From Myxococcales bacterium (lineage in GTDB: Bacteria > Myxococcota > UBA4151), in the NCBI GenBank assembly GCA_002722845.1, contig PBND01000089.1, positions 1 through 43,832 of the forward strand: a stretch of DNA of 43,832 nucleotides, written 5' to 3'. Shown piece after piece: positions 23,412-33,034 of the stretch (within the stretch, counting starts at the first letter, position 1; each line of letters starts with the position of its first letter). The notes under the pieces were generated by a model that was given only the letters and a program-made list of their open reading frames with translations, searched no databases and had not been told where the DNA came from. Both the position numbers and the translations under genes were made by a program.

Positions 23412-24425
23412 ATGCGTTTCGCCCTACCTCTTTCTCTGATTGCGATGCTGATGCTGACCGCCGCCGATTGCGGCGGTGAGCGGGTTGTTTGCAAGGATAG
23501 TGATGACCGCGTCGTCTCATGTGATCAAGACTCTGGACCGATCCAGATCGTTTGGGATGCAGGTCCTCGACCGGATGCGGGGCTTCGCAGCGACGCAGGT
23601 CCTGAGCGGCCTTATGAGAGTCCCTGTGATCCCAACACCGAAGCGACCTGCCGTCTCTTTGAGTGTTACGAAACCCCGGCTGATTGGCAGCCCGGAGCGT
23701 CCGCCGGTTATTGCACCAAGCCCTGCGCCAGCGACGAAGAGTGTGGGGACATCAATCTGTACCGTTGCCGAGAGGGTGGTGGTGGAAGTCTGCGCTGCCA
23801 TCGGGATCGGGACAATGCCCCGCCGGAACTGGAATGGACGGGGAGCAACGCCACGCTGGGAGCCATCGGCCGAGATACCGAACTCGAACTCCTAGCTACC
23901 GACAATCGATCGATCGGCGCCCTCTCCGTCACCGTCGGTGGCGAAGCTGTGGTCGTCGAAAGCGGTGATGTGACGCCCCTCGCCTCCATGGTCCAGCAGC
24001 GCTTTCGCTTTACGCTGGAAGCGGCTGGGGACAGCCTAGAGATCGAGGCGAGTGTTCAAGATGGGATTGGCAACACGTCGGCCGTGCTCAACCGCAGCGT
24101 TGCTGTTGATAACCAAGCCCCCCAGGTCACGATCACTCGTCAGCCAAACCAGGGCTTGACCGAGGGCGGGACAATCCCAGGGATCATGGGGCTTCAAGCG
24201 TCGGCAAGCGATAATGTCGGGGTCGTCCGAGTGACCTACTATCTGGGTGATAACGCTGTGGGTTCCAGTGTGGAGGGGCCCGACTGGGGCGTCTTCATGG
24301 ACGCCTGTGAGTTCGTGGGTGGCGGCCGGAGTTTTGAGTTGCGCGCAGTGGCTGAGGACGCAGCGGGAAACACCGGGTCCGACGCCTTCGATGTCAACGT
24401 GACCAGTAACGGTTGCTCCGGCTGA
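23412..24425 (+). CDS. Exported Cys-rich protein with Ig-like repeats
   Basis: 337 residues. The signal (MRFALPLSLIAMLMLTAADC) could be a lipoprotein signal, but Asp just before Cys20 is atypical, so it may be a plain signal peptide. Next comes a short Asp/Ala/Gly linker with two PDAG/SDAG repeats, common in this group's surface lipoproteins, and a Cys-rich segment (CDPNTEATCRLFEC, CTKPCASDEECGD) of about 60 residues. Two bacterial Ig-like beta-sandwich units follow (about 120-215 and 220-330), seen in NAPPELEWTGS, AVDNQAPQVTITRQP and ASDNVGVVRVTYYLGD. Probably a surface or periplasmic structural protein. It is followed five bases later by the VWA lipoprotein gene, so the two are likely to act together. 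Confidence 0.65.
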   Translation: MRFALPLSLIAMLMLTAADCGGERVVCKDSDDRVVSCDQDSGPIQIVWDAGPRPDAGLRSDAGPERPYESPCDPNTEATCRLFECYETPADWQPGASAGYCTKPCASDEECGDINLYRCREGGGGSLRCHRDRDNAPPELEWTGSNATLGAIGRDTELELLATDNRSIGALSVTVGGEAVVVESGDVTPLASMVQQRFRFTLEAAGDSLEIEASVQDGIGNTSAVLNRSVAVDNQAPQVTITRQPNQGLTEGGTIPGIMGLQASASDNVGVVRVTYYLGDNAVGSSVEGPDWGVFMDACEFVGGGRSFELRAVAEDAAGNTGSDAFDVNVTSNGCSG

Positions 24426-24430
24426 GAGCG

Positions 24431-26122
24431 ATGGTGCCGGGAGGGCAACGACGGCTCATCGCTGTTTTGACGCCGCTCCTCCTCACCGGATGTGAGGACC
24501 ACGCCTTCTATCAGTTCAAGCCGGTTTGCGCCCGCCAGGTTAATGAGGCTCAAGCGCTTCAGCGCTCCCGGCCTGTCGACATCCTTTTTGTCATCGATGA
24601 CTCCAACTCGATGATCGAAGAACGGGAGATGTTGGCCAGCAACATCTCTTCACCCTGCGGGATCGATGAAAACCCCGACGATGCTCGATGCGGCTTCATG
24701 GAGCAATTGATCGCTGCAACCACCAGCCAGAACCTTCCCGATGGCGAGACCTACTTCCACATCGGTGTGATTACGACCTCCTTGAATGCGAACACCGGGG
24801 AGAACAATCCGGGGGGCGTTGAGTTGCCTCGCTTCGGTTGCCTCTTCGCTGGCGGAAGCGGGATCCCGGTGGTGGATTCGAACCACGGCAACCATGCGAT
24901 CACCCTGGTTTCAGACCGGATTCGGGCCATTAACCAAGGGGGCGGCGATGGGTTCGAGCAGGGGCTTGAGTCTATGCGTTTCTTCCTGCGCGGCGATACG
25001 GATGAGCCTGCGTGCCAAGATCATCTGGAGCGCTTTCTTCGACCGACAGCCCGCTTGATCGTCGTCTTTGTGACCGATGAGGATGACTGCTCCCATCGCT
25101 TTGACCGGCGTCCCCCAGGTATGGATGCAACCTCTTGCTACGTGGAGCAGGGCGGTATTCCCAAGATTCCCGTGGAGGATTACGTCTCCTTTCTCCAGGG
25201 CCTGAAGGCCGACCCCGACGATATTGCGATGGCGGTGATCGGGGGCGCTCGCTTTGATCCCGACCCGCTCAATCCGGGCCCTGAGTCCGTCCCTTGCAAC
25301 GGCACCATCGACTGTGAGCGGGGGCAGATCTGCAAACGGCAGCGCTGTCGCGGCAGCGGCGACTGTGCGGCCGGTAACACCTGTTCTCCGTCGGAGAATG
25401 AACCGGGCGTGAGCTACTGCCTGCCCGAAGACGAAAGCCGACCGCCGGGCTTGTGTGTTCTGGGCGAGGCTGCCGGTTGTAATCTGGACCCTCGAGGGAC
25501 TGCATTGCCGACGGAGGATTCGATCAACCCGGTGAATGCGGCGGATCGTTGTTCTGTGAGTGGAGGCGGGGCCGGCTGTCCCGTTCCGGTTCAGAGTTGC
25601 CAGCCATGCTTTGGCGACCGGAGTCTCCGCAATGAGCATCCGTTCTGTTGTGAAGCCGAAGCGGCAAGTCGGTATTTTGAAGTCACGGACCAGCTCTTCG
25701 CTGCCCGGGACGAAGGCTTTCTTTACGACTCGATTTGTAGCGGCGACTATCGGGGCACGCTGCGGGATATCGCGAGCTTGTTGGTCATCGTGCCGGAGAT
25801 CGAGTTGCTGCAACCACCGGCGGACCCGGCCGAGATGCGGGTCGAGGTGCTGCGGCGGCAGGACGACGGCGAAATGGTGCGTGAAATCGTGCCCTATCAC
25901 GACCCGGATGGGGGTGAGTTGGAAGGTTGGGACTTAACCTGTGCCCGGGCCTGCCAGGACCTCTGCACCGAGTCGGGGACCTGTGCTCGCCGTTGGCTCC
26001 GGTTTCACGGTGATGACCGACCCCGACCCGGGGATCGAGTTGAGACCATCTATTTGACGCAGAGCGATGAAGAGGTGTGCAGTCCCCTGGTGGGCAGTTC
26101 ACAAGAGGGGGGTGGACCGTGA
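24431..26122 (+). CDS. VWA-domain lipoprotein, CglB-like adhesin candidate
   Basis: 563 residues from the ATG at 24431, giving a clean lipoprotein signal (LIAVLTPLLLTGC, Cys21). The VWA domain starts about residue 47; the metal-ion-dependent adhesion site is VDILFVIDDSNSM (Asp56, Ser58, Ser60), and the later strand VVFVTDEDDCSH matches the signature of VWA lipoproteins in myxobacteria. The region after about 285 is Cys-rich (over 25 Cys in the whole protein), including a short segment resembling CxxGxxCxxxxC repeats (CERGQICKRQRCRGSGDC). Known: the Myxococcus outer-membrane VWA lipoprotein CglB is the adhesin of the Glt gliding machine. The gene here sits directly before a Glt-type series and its stop overlaps the next start (GTGA), so a CglB-like role is a reasonable inference. 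Confidence 0.78.
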   Translation: MVPGGQRRLIAVLTPLLLTGCEDHAFYQFKPVCARQVNEAQALQRSRPVDILFVIDDSNSMIEEREMLASNISSPCGIDENPDDARCGFMEQLIAATTSQNLPDGETYFHIGVITTSLNANTGENNPGGVELPRFGCLFAGGSGIPVVDSNHGNHAITLVSDRIRAINQGGGDGFEQGLESMRFFLRGDTDEPACQDHLERFLRPTARLIVVFVTDEDDCSHRFDRRPPGMDATSCYVEQGGIPKIPVEDYVSFLQGLKADPDDIAMAVIGGARFDPDPLNPGPESVPCNGTIDCERGQICKRQRCRGSGDCAAGNTCSPSENEPGVSYCLPEDESRPPGLCVLGEAAGCNLDPRGTALPTEDSINPVNAADRCSVSGGGAGCPVPVQSCQPCFGDRSLRNEHPFCCEAEAASRYFEVTDQLFAARDEGFLYDSICSGDYRGTLRDIASLLVIVPEIELLQPPADPAEMRVEVLRRQDDGEMVREIVPYHDPDGGELEGWDLTCARACQDLCTESGTCARRWLRFHGDDRPRPGDRVETIYLTQSDEEVCSPLVGSSQEGGGP

Positions 26123-26796
26123 GGACCTTGTATTCTTTGGCGGCGGCCATCAGCTTCTGTGTGCTGCTTCCGCCACCGGCTCAAGCAGCTGAAGACGTGG
26201 GTCGAGTCCACGAGGGCCGGAACCGGGACCGCTTGCGCAGTGTCCAGGGGCGCCCCGTCCTGAAAGCCGGTCGTTTCAGTCTGTCCGGCACCTACGCTCG
26301 GACCGTCAACGACGCCCTGGTGATCAAGCACGGGGGCGGTCTCACAGCCCGCTACCACCTAGCCGAAGGCTTTGCGTTCTTACTCAACGGTACCTTCGCC
26401 ACCTCGGAGCAGACGGATTACGTGCATTTGGTCCGCTATGAGCGCCGATTGGTACTCGAGGAGCCGGAGTTGAAGAGCCATATGGGGGTCGGCTTCTCCT
26501 ACACACCCATCTACGGCAAGTTCTCACTCTTTTCCGATTGGATCCTCCACAACGACCTCTATGTCGAGGGAGCCTTCCAGCTGGTCGATATCGCCGGCTC
26601 CCGACAGCCGGCAGGCCTCGCAGGCTTGGGAACGAGAGTTTATTTGGGCCAGGCGATGAGCTTTGAACTAGGCCTGCGTAGCCTGATGTATGCAACTGAG
26701 TACCGGGGCGTTCGGGACATCAAGAATTTGATGTTTCTCAACACCGGCTTGACGCTGTTTATGCCCCTCAAAAATTTGGCTCGTCGCCGGAGATAG
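26119..26796 (+). CDS. Outer-membrane beta-barrel protein (myxobacterial type; GltA/GltB position)
   Basis: The GTG at 26119 overlaps the previous stop and gives 225 residues beginning with a signal peptide (MRTLYSLAAAISFCVLLPPP, cut after AQA). A longer frame exists but would place charged residues before the signal. The mature part is a small barrel of about eight to ten strands (SLSGTYARTVNDALVIKHGG, HMGVGFSYTPIYGKFSLFS, RVYLGQAMSFELGLRSLMY) with a Tyr/Arg-rich end. This matches the small outer-membrane beta-barrel family seen in myxobacteria, which includes GltA and GltB of the gliding complex. It lies between the VWA lipoprotein and a periplasmic TPR protein, with a two-base gap downstream. 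Confidence 0.72.
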   Translation: MRTLYSLAAAISFCVLLPPPAQAAEDVGRVHEGRNRDRLRSVQGRPVLKAGRFSLSGTYARTVNDALVIKHGGGLTARYHLAEGFAFLLNGTFATSEQTDYVHLVRYERRLVLEEPELKSHMGVGFSYTPIYGKFSLFSDWILHNDLYVEGAFQLVDIAGSRQPAGLAGLGTRVYLGQAMSFELGLRSLMYATEYRGVRDIKNLMFLNTGLTLFMPLKNLARRRR

Positions 26797-26798
26797 TC

Positions 26799-28502
26799 AT
26801 GCTCCCCTTCGCGACGCTGCTCATCCTAGCCCAAGGCTTTGAACTTGACCTCGGCGGCGAGAGCCCGGAGGCGGGTGAGCGAACTGCGCCTGTGGCCCGC
26901 AGCTTGGGGCGGCGGGAAATTGCAGCGATGCGAGTTGCCTTCAAAGCTCGGCGCCATCGAGATGTTTTGGTCCTGGCGACGGAGTTTCTCGAAGGCAAAA
27001 CCACAGCAGGCGATCGCAGCGAGGCCGCCTGGATCGCCGTGCGTTCAGCGCTCAAAGAGGACCTGCCGCGCATGGCAGTCATCCTCGCATCGACGGCGAT
27101 TGAGACCGGGTTGGGCGAGTCGAGGGAACTCGCCCTCGATGAGTTGGCCCCGCTATTAGACCAAGACGCCACGGCGATGGAACTGGCACCGATCCTCGCC
27201 AATCAAAGTCTGGATGATCTACCGGAGCGTTGGCGAGGGCACAGCGCCTACTGGGTGGCCCGTCACCTGCTCGAACTTGAGGTGGTTCGACGGGAGAAGG
27301 CAGACGCACCACCCCGGCCCGGCGCCAAACAGGCCCCGGCGCCGCCGGCTTCAGGGGTCGTCCTAGATTTCGGTGCCGATGATAGCCCGCAGCCACCGGC
27401 CCCCGAGGCTGCCAAGGAGGGAGAGGTGACCCCCTCGCCAGAGCGTCCAAAACCCCGGCCCCAAGTGGAAGGCGAGCCCCCACCGGATCTCAATCGGGCC
27501 AGAAGTTTGCTCGGTGAGGTGGACCGCCGCCATGCACTGTTTGGTCGATCACGCCTTTTGGCCGGCATGATTGCGACCGCTGAGGGGCAGGATGACGCGG
27601 CTGGAAAGTTTTTCCGTCAGGCGATGGTTGCGGGACCTCGAGGCGTCACGGATCTCGCCACGCTGGAATTGGCTCGGGTTCTGTATGCCAAGGGGGAGAT
27701 TCCCGCTGCCCTTGAGCAGTACCGCCGCGTCCGTCCCAGCAGCGACGATTGGGGGGACGCCCTTTTTGAGCAGGCTTGGGCCCATTTCCGCATGGGGAAT
27801 TTCGGTCGGACACTGGGGATCCTAGAAGCCTTTGACTCACCATTTATGATCGATGAGCGCCGCGATGAGATCGAAGTCCTGCGGGCCCTCTCCCTGTATG
27901 AAAATTGCCGTTATGACGATGCCATTAAAGCGGTGGATCGAGTACGCCGCCTTCGGCCTGCCTTCGATCGGCTGAGCGAGGCGACGGCCGAGGAACGGGC
28001 AGCAGCGGACTGGTTAAGTCTCTACCGACGTCGGGATACCCTCGAGGACGAGATCCTTGCCGATCGCTTGCGGCTCTTGGCCCGCAATCCAGGCCTGCGT
28101 CGAACCATTGAGGCCTACCAATCGGCCGAAGCGGAATACGCTCGTCTGGTCGGAATGGCCCTCGACGCCCGAGCCATGGATCGAATCGAGCGAATTTTCC
28201 GCGGGCAGTTCGGTCCTATGCAAACGCGGATTGGTCACCGGGTGTTGAACGAACTCACGGCCCAGCGGGTGGAGATCGCGAGCTTGCTGAAGTCGGCGAT
28301 CGCCATCCGCCTTGAGGTGGAGGAGCAGCGGACCCGCGTACTTCAGCAACAACTCCGGGGGGCTCGGGGCGGTGTGGTCGCAGAAGCCACCGGTGACCCG
28401 CCGAGCGTGAAGGATGATGAGCTGTATTGGCCTTTTACGGGTGAATACTGGCGGGACGAATTAGACACCTACCACGTTCATTTGGGTAGGAGCTGCCGGT
28501 GA
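26799..28502 (+). CDS. Periplasmic TPR protein (GltC-like position)
   Basis: 567 residues with a short, weak signal-like start (MLPFATLLILAQG). Helical repeats occupy about 40-150. A Pro-rich disordered linker (about 165-225, APAPPASGVVLDFGADDS and EGEPPPDLNR) is followed by TPR-like helices (LLAGMIATAEGQDDAAGKFF, ELARVLYAKGEIPAALEQYR, QAWAHFRMGNFGRTLGILE) to about residue 420 and a long alpha-helical end. No enzyme motif. In Myxococcus a TPR protein (GltC) follows the GltB/GltA barrels, and the order is the same here; this match is by order and type, not by detailed sequence. Its stop overlaps the next gene's GTG by four bases. Confidence 0.62.
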   Translation: MLPFATLLILAQGFELDLGGESPEAGERTAPVARSLGRREIAAMRVAFKARRHRDVLVLATEFLEGKTTAGDRSEAAWIAVRSALKEDLPRMAVILASTAIETGLGESRELALDELAPLLDQDATAMELAPILANQSLDDLPERWRGHSAYWVARHLLELEVVRREKADAPPRPGAKQAPAPPASGVVLDFGADDSPQPPAPEAAKEGEVTPSPERPKPRPQVEGEPPPDLNRARSLLGEVDRRHALFGRSRLLAGMIATAEGQDDAAGKFFRQAMVAGPRGVTDLATLELARVLYAKGEIPAALEQYRRVRPSSDDWGDALFEQAWAHFRMGNFGRTLGILEAFDSPFMIDERRDEIEVLRALSLYENCRYDDAIKAVDRVRRLRPAFDRLSEATAEERAAADWLSLYRRRDTLEDEILADRLRLLARNPGLRRTIEAYQSAEAEYARLVGMALDARAMDRIERIFRGQFGPMQTRIGHRVLNELTAQRVEIASLLKSAIAIRLEVEEQRTRVLQQQLRGARGGVVAEATGDPPSVKDDELYWPFTGEYWRDELDTYHVHLGRSCR

Positions 28503-31500
28503 GTTGGGTCCTTCTTAGTCTGCTCATTGCAGCACCGGCGGAGACCGGTGGCAAGCGCAGCCCGCGGGTCGTTGAAGCCGCAGGGAAGCGTGATGCGGGG
28601 CCTCAAGGTCCCCAATTGCGTTTCCACGATGTGCGCTTGGAGGTTGCCTCCGAGGTCGGTGAAGTTCGCAAGCGGCAGATTGCGATGATTGAGGAACTAC
28701 TCGAACTCGAAGTGGATGGTAACCGCCGGGGCGACCTCCTCTTTCGTAAAGCCGAGTTGAAGCATGAGCGGGCGCGCTTTTTCAGCTTCTTGCGCGGTGC
28801 CGCGGAGGAAAAGCTCGGGGAAGCACAAGACAAGGGCGAGACAGCGATCGCTGCCGCCGAGGAGAAGGTCAAGGCGGCGAGCTTGGATGAGCGCCGGGCA
28901 TCGCGAGAGGCGATCGCAGTTTATGATCGTATTCTGCGGGAGATTCCGTCCTACGAGCGGACCCCCGACGTCTTACATGCCTTGGGTCAAGCCTGGTGGG
29001 AGTTGGGGGTCAAAGAGGGCGCACTAGAGATCTACACACGGATCATTCGGGAGTACCCAGACTCGGGGTTTGTCCCCGACGCGTGGGTCAGTTTCGGCGA
29101 GTATTACTTCGCAGAGCAGCAGTTAGAGTTAGCCCTCAAAGCCTACAAGAAAGCGGCAGCCTATCCCAAGCCAGAGGTTCAAGGTTTTGCGGAATACAAG
29201 TTGGGTTGGGTCTATTACAACCTGGGTGATTTTGCCGAAAGCTGTCTCCATTTTCAGCGGGTCATGAAGCTGGCGGCGGACGTTCAGGCCCAGGGCCATA
29301 AGAAGTTCACGCTCGACCGGGAGGCCCGCAAGGATTGGGTCACTGCATACGCCCACTTCGGCAATGCCGACACCGCCTTCGAGCGGATCCGCCGCATCGC
29401 ACCGGAGCATATGCGACCGATGTCAGCCCACCTGGCCGACCGCTGGATCGATGCCGGCCGGGATCAGGAGGCGAGCGCACTCCTTGATGACCTGATCGCC
29501 AATGGGGCCAGTGACCCCCTGCTGCCCAGCTATTATGCGAAGCAACTACGCGCAGTCCAACGCATGTTCAGCAAGGACCAGGTGGTGGAACGGGTGGGGA
29601 AGATTGTGGGTCGGCTCAAGTCCATCGACGCCCCCGATGGGGAGACGGCCCTGAAGGCCTGGCGGCAGAGCTTGGACGAGGTTGATCTCGGTCTGCGCCG
29701 GATCGGTACCCTGTGGCATCAGGATGCTTTGAAGCTGAAGAATGAGAAGCTGATGGCCCAGGCCCAGAAGGTCTATGAACTGTACCTCTCGTTGTTCGCC
29801 GACCGGGATGAAGCTTACGAAATCCGATTTTACCATGGGGAAGCGCTCTACTCCTTGGGGCGCTTTGCCGAGGCTGGAGCCGAGTATCACGCCACCGTTC
29901 TCGCCAATCAGGAGGGGGAGTTTAGTGCGGACGCAGCCCTCGAGATGGTCCGCAGTTACGATAAACTCTCGGCCATCGCGACCGCCAACAAGGAGCCCCA
30001 GGATTCCGATGAGGCGAAGGCTCGCAATGCGAAGATGATCGAGGCCTGTCGTTTGTATCTGCAGTTGGCTCCAACAGGGGATATGGCGGCGACAGCCCAC
30101 TTTCGTATCGGCCGGGCCCACTATGACCGGGAGGAGTTAGAGGAAGCTTTGGCCTCCTTTGAGACGCTCCTCGGGGCCGGCGGTGACGGCGGGGCTGAGG
30201 GGGCAGAACGTCTACGTGTGGATCCGGGGCTCGCTGAAGTTTCGGCCAACTTAATTCTCGATATCTACAACTACCAGAAGGACTGGCGAAAGATCATTGA
30301 GCGGGCCCGCGGCTTCGTGGAAGACCCTCGCTTTCGCGACAAGAAAGACTTCGTCGAGAAAACGACAGAGTTGGCCGACGGTGCGAGTTTTAAGGTTCGG
30401 TCTCTGGATTTAGCGGGCAAACCCCATGAGGAAGTGGCTGAGGGCTATCTGACCTATGTTCGAGAGCACCCGAGCTCTCGCTGGGCGGACCGGGCCATGT
30501 TCAACGCCGCCGTTCACTACGAGAAAGGTGGGCGTAATGATCGGGCCATGGAGACACGTCGCCAATTCGTGAAGGACTTTCCAAAGAGCGAGCTGGTGGG
30601 TCGAGTCGACTTTCTCCTCGCCAACGCCGGTGTCAAAACCGCGGACTATGAGAACGCGGCGACTCGTCTCGAGCGCTTCGCTCGGGCCAATCCCAAGGAT
30701 GAGCGGGCTCGTTCTGCGTGGCTCGACGCCAGTGTCTACCGAGAGGGGCTCGGGCAGTACAAGAAGGCGCTGGAAGACCGGCGTCGCTGGATTCGCTTGG
30801 CGAAGAAGGCGAAGAACGTGGAAAAGAAGCGGCTTCAGGCCGTTCAAATCAGCCTGGGCAAGATCATCGACAAGGTCGAGAAGCCGGGCCGAGCCGCTGG
30901 GTACTATGACCGCCTCGCTGCAAGTTTTGATGACCCAACGGCCCAACTCCAAGCCCGGGGCGCGGCTGCTCGAGCCTGGCGGCAGATTCGTTCCAAGAGT
31001 GGTTGGGCTCGACAGGGCAAGGAGCGTTCCCAGCGTCGCCTCTCTGAAGCGGTGCAGCGTTACAAGGAGAAGGGGCTCAAACTGTCTGGTGAAGCGGCGA
31101 ATGTGGTGGCTGAAGCGGAGCTCGCCTCCCTTGAAAAAGCATATACGGACTTCGGTAAGGAGCGACTGCCAAGTCCTGATCGTTTGGAGCGGTTTCAGCA
31201 GGCCCGAGAGACCATTGAGAATCGACTGGCTGAACTGTCGGCCTCCTACGAAAAGATCGTCGCGATCGGCAGTCGGACGTTCACCGTTGATGCCTTGGAG
31301 CGCATGGGCGGGCTACGCCAACGTTACATCGATATTCTGATGAAGGTGCCCGCTCCCAGTGGCCTGACGGAGGTGCAGCGAGAGCTTTGGCAGGACAAGC
31401 TGACGGAATGGACCATGCCCTTGGAGACCCAAGCGCTCGTTTATTACGAAAAATGCGCTGAGTTAGCCCGAAAGGCCGCCCTTGAGCGCCCGGCCGTCAG

Positions 31501-31852
31501 TCGGTGCATGGATGTACTGAAGGCGAAGAAGCCCCAGGACTACCCCCGCCTGATCGAGGAACTTCCGCCCCAGCAGGGCCTTCGCTTGGCCCGCCATTCA
31601 CCCTTCGGTGCCTTAGCGGTGAGCAGCGCAGACTTAGCCTACCTTGCGGAGCTGATGAAGCGTGGTCGGGTTCCCACACCTGATGGCTTGCCGAGTCCCG
31701 ATGAACTGGCCCCATCCGAGCCCAAGGAGACCGCCCAGGAAGACCGTGTCGCTGATGCGGAAGAGGAAGCGCGCCGCACCATGCAAGATGATGGCACGGT
31801 GGAGACCGACGAAGGCCAAGCCTCCTCCGACTTCTTCGAGGAGGAGGAATGA
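28499..31852 (+). CDS. Large periplasmic TPR protein (GltD-like position)
   Basis: 1117 residues. The GTG at 28499 lies inside the previous stop (GTGA) and gives a signal peptide (MSWVLLSLLIAAPAETGG). A charged, probably coiled-coil segment spans about 60-135 (EEKLGEAQDKGETAIAAAEE). TPR units follow through most of the protein: DVLHALGQAWWELGVKEGAL, AWVSFGEYYFAEQQLELALK, YKLGWVYYNLGDFAESCLHF, IRFYHGEALYSLGRFAEAGA and AHFRIGRAHYDREELEEALA. The last 60 residues are acidic and low in complexity, ending DFFEEEE. No catalytic motif. Fits a periplasmic scaffold spanning towards the outer membrane, as proposed for GltD/NfsD. It overlaps the next gene by four bases (ATGA). Confidence 0.68.
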   Translation: MSWVLLSLLIAAPAETGGKRSPRVVEAAGKRDAGPQGPQLRFHDVRLEVASEVGEVRKRQIAMIEELLELEVDGNRRGDLLFRKAELKHERARFFSFLRGAAEEKLGEAQDKGETAIAAAEEKVKAASLDERRASREAIAVYDRILREIPSYERTPDVLHALGQAWWELGVKEGALEIYTRIIREYPDSGFVPDAWVSFGEYYFAEQQLELALKAYKKAAAYPKPEVQGFAEYKLGWVYYNLGDFAESCLHFQRVMKLAADVQAQGHKKFTLDREARKDWVTAYAHFGNADTAFERIRRIAPEHMRPMSAHLADRWIDAGRDQEASALLDDLIANGASDPLLPSYYAKQLRAVQRMFSKDQVVERVGKIVGRLKSIDAPDGETALKAWRQSLDEVDLGLRRIGTLWHQDALKLKNEKLMAQAQKVYELYLSLFADRDEAYEIRFYHGEALYSLGRFAEAGAEYHATVLANQEGEFSADAALEMVRSYDKLSAIATANKEPQDSDEAKARNAKMIEACRLYLQLAPTGDMAATAHFRIGRAHYDREELEEALASFETLLGAGGDGGAEGAERLRVDPGLAEVSANLILDIYNYQKDWRKIIERARGFVEDPRFRDKKDFVEKTTELADGASFKVRSLDLAGKPHEEVAEGYLTYVREHPSSRWADRAMFNAAVHYEKGGRNDRAMETRRQFVKDFPKSELVGRVDFLLANAGVKTADYENAATRLERFARANPKDERARSAWLDASVYREGLGQYKKALEDRRRWIRLAKKAKNVEKKRLQAVQISLGKIIDKVEKPGRAAGYYDRLAASFDDPTAQLQARGAAARAWRQIRSKSGWARQGKERSQRRLSEAVQRYKEKGLKLSGEAANVVAEAELASLEKAYTDFGKERLPSPDRLERFQQARETIENRLAELSASYEKIVAIGSRTFTVDALERMGGLRQRYIDILMKVPAPSGLTEVQRELWQDKLTEWTMPLETQALVYYEKCAELARKAALERPAVSRCMDVLKAKKPQDYPRLIEELPPQQGLRLARHSPFGALAVSSADLAYLAELMKRGRVPTPDGLPSPDELAPSEPKETAQEDRVADAEEEARRTMQDDGTVETDEGQASSDFFEEEE

Positions 31853-32934
31853 TGAGAGTATACGCCCTCCTCGCCCTGTCCCTGTCCCTCGGTGCCTGTG
31901 CGACGGCTTCCAAGGTGGCGAAGCCGACGGAGATGGACGAACGGGAACGTCGCCCTGACCTGGGTGATTTTCTCGGTGACGTGGACCCAAGTCGAAGCAC
32001 AGAGGCCGAAGGGGAGAAGAGATTCTTGCTGATGGGCCGCCTGTTGGTGGCCGGGCGCAGCCCTTCCGAGGTGCTGACGCTGGCGAGGGAGCGAGGTGAG
32101 TCCGACCTGAGCCGGGCTGCGCTGCTCGCCCGATCCGGTGACGAGGCCATGGCCCTCAGTATTGCGAAACGGGAAGGCGAGGCCGGCTTGCCGATGGCCC
32201 TTGGAATTCTCGCGAAACAGGGGCGGTGGGACGAAGCGGAGGCCCTGGTCGAAGGGGGTGATAACTCGGATTTACGCACCTCATTGCGAGCCTGGATCGC
32301 CCATGAGAAGGGGCGGAACGAAGAGGCCATCAGTGGTTTGCGTAGCCATCTCTATGCCAAGGGTACAGATTTGGACGCCTATCGAGTTTTGATTCGTATC
32401 TTCATGGCCCAGGGCAAGAATCGCCTTGCTCGCCTGGCCTGTCAGGGCGCACTCCGCATCGCACCGCAAGAGGCAGATATTCATTATCTGCTGGGCCGGG
32501 TCGATGCTGAGTTGGGCCGGAATGCGGGGGCCCGGAGGTCCTTCGAGGCGGCGATTAAGTTTGATCCAAGTCATCTCGGTGCTCGTACGGAACTCGCTCG
32601 GACGGGCCTGGCCCACCTCGATTACAAGACCGCTCTTGAGCACATGACCGTCGCCTATCGCTTGGCGCCGGGCGATGAAGAGATCGCGTTACTCACCGCG
32701 GTGAGCCTGCGCGCGAACGGCGCCTGTGCCGAGGCTTCGACCCTGCTCAAGGATTGGACCGATCGCTCACAGCGAGCGGTTTTTAATCTGGGCGTGTTGT
32801 ATTTGCGCTGCCTCGATGATCCCAAAGAAGCCCTGAAGTTGTTGCAACGGTATGTGGAACAGGCCGAGCCTAAACAGGACCATCAAGTGCATCTGCTCCT
32901 TCAAGAAGCCCAGTTGTTGAGTGAAACAGAATGA
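31849..32934 (+). CDS. TPR lipoprotein (GltE/AglT-like position)
   Basis: 361 residues with a good lipoprotein signal (MMRVYALLALSLSLGAC, Cys17). After a polar linker, solenoid helices begin about residue 60, with clear TPRs at about 170-320: IFMAQGKNRLARLACQGALR, IHYLLGRVDAELGRNAGARR, ELARTGLAHLDYKTALEHMT and LGVLYLRCLDDPKEALKLLQ. This is the expected make-up of GltE (AglT), the TPR protein that follows GltD in Myxococcus. It starts within the stop of the preceding gene (ATGA). The next coding start is about 100 bases further on, the largest gap in this operon. Confidence 0.68.
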   Translation: MMRVYALLALSLSLGACATASKVAKPTEMDERERRPDLGDFLGDVDPSRSTEAEGEKRFLLMGRLLVAGRSPSEVLTLARERGESDLSRAALLARSGDEAMALSIAKREGEAGLPMALGILAKQGRWDEAEALVEGGDNSDLRTSLRAWIAHEKGRNEEAISGLRSHLYAKGTDLDAYRVLIRIFMAQGKNRLARLACQGALRIAPQEADIHYLLGRVDAELGRNAGARRSFEAAIKFDPSHLGARTELARTGLAHLDYKTALEHMTVAYRLAPGDEEIALLTAVSLRANGACAEASTLLKDWTDRSQRAVFNLGVLYLRCLDDPKEALKLLQRYVEQAEPKQDHQVHLLLQEAQLLSETE

Positions 32935-33034
32935 GCGACGCAACGTTGTTCTCTCGCGGGCGATAAAGAATCTAGCGCGCGATGTCGCCAGATCCGGTCT
33001 TTGCTGGTATTCAGGCCCTAGAAGGGGAGCAGGC

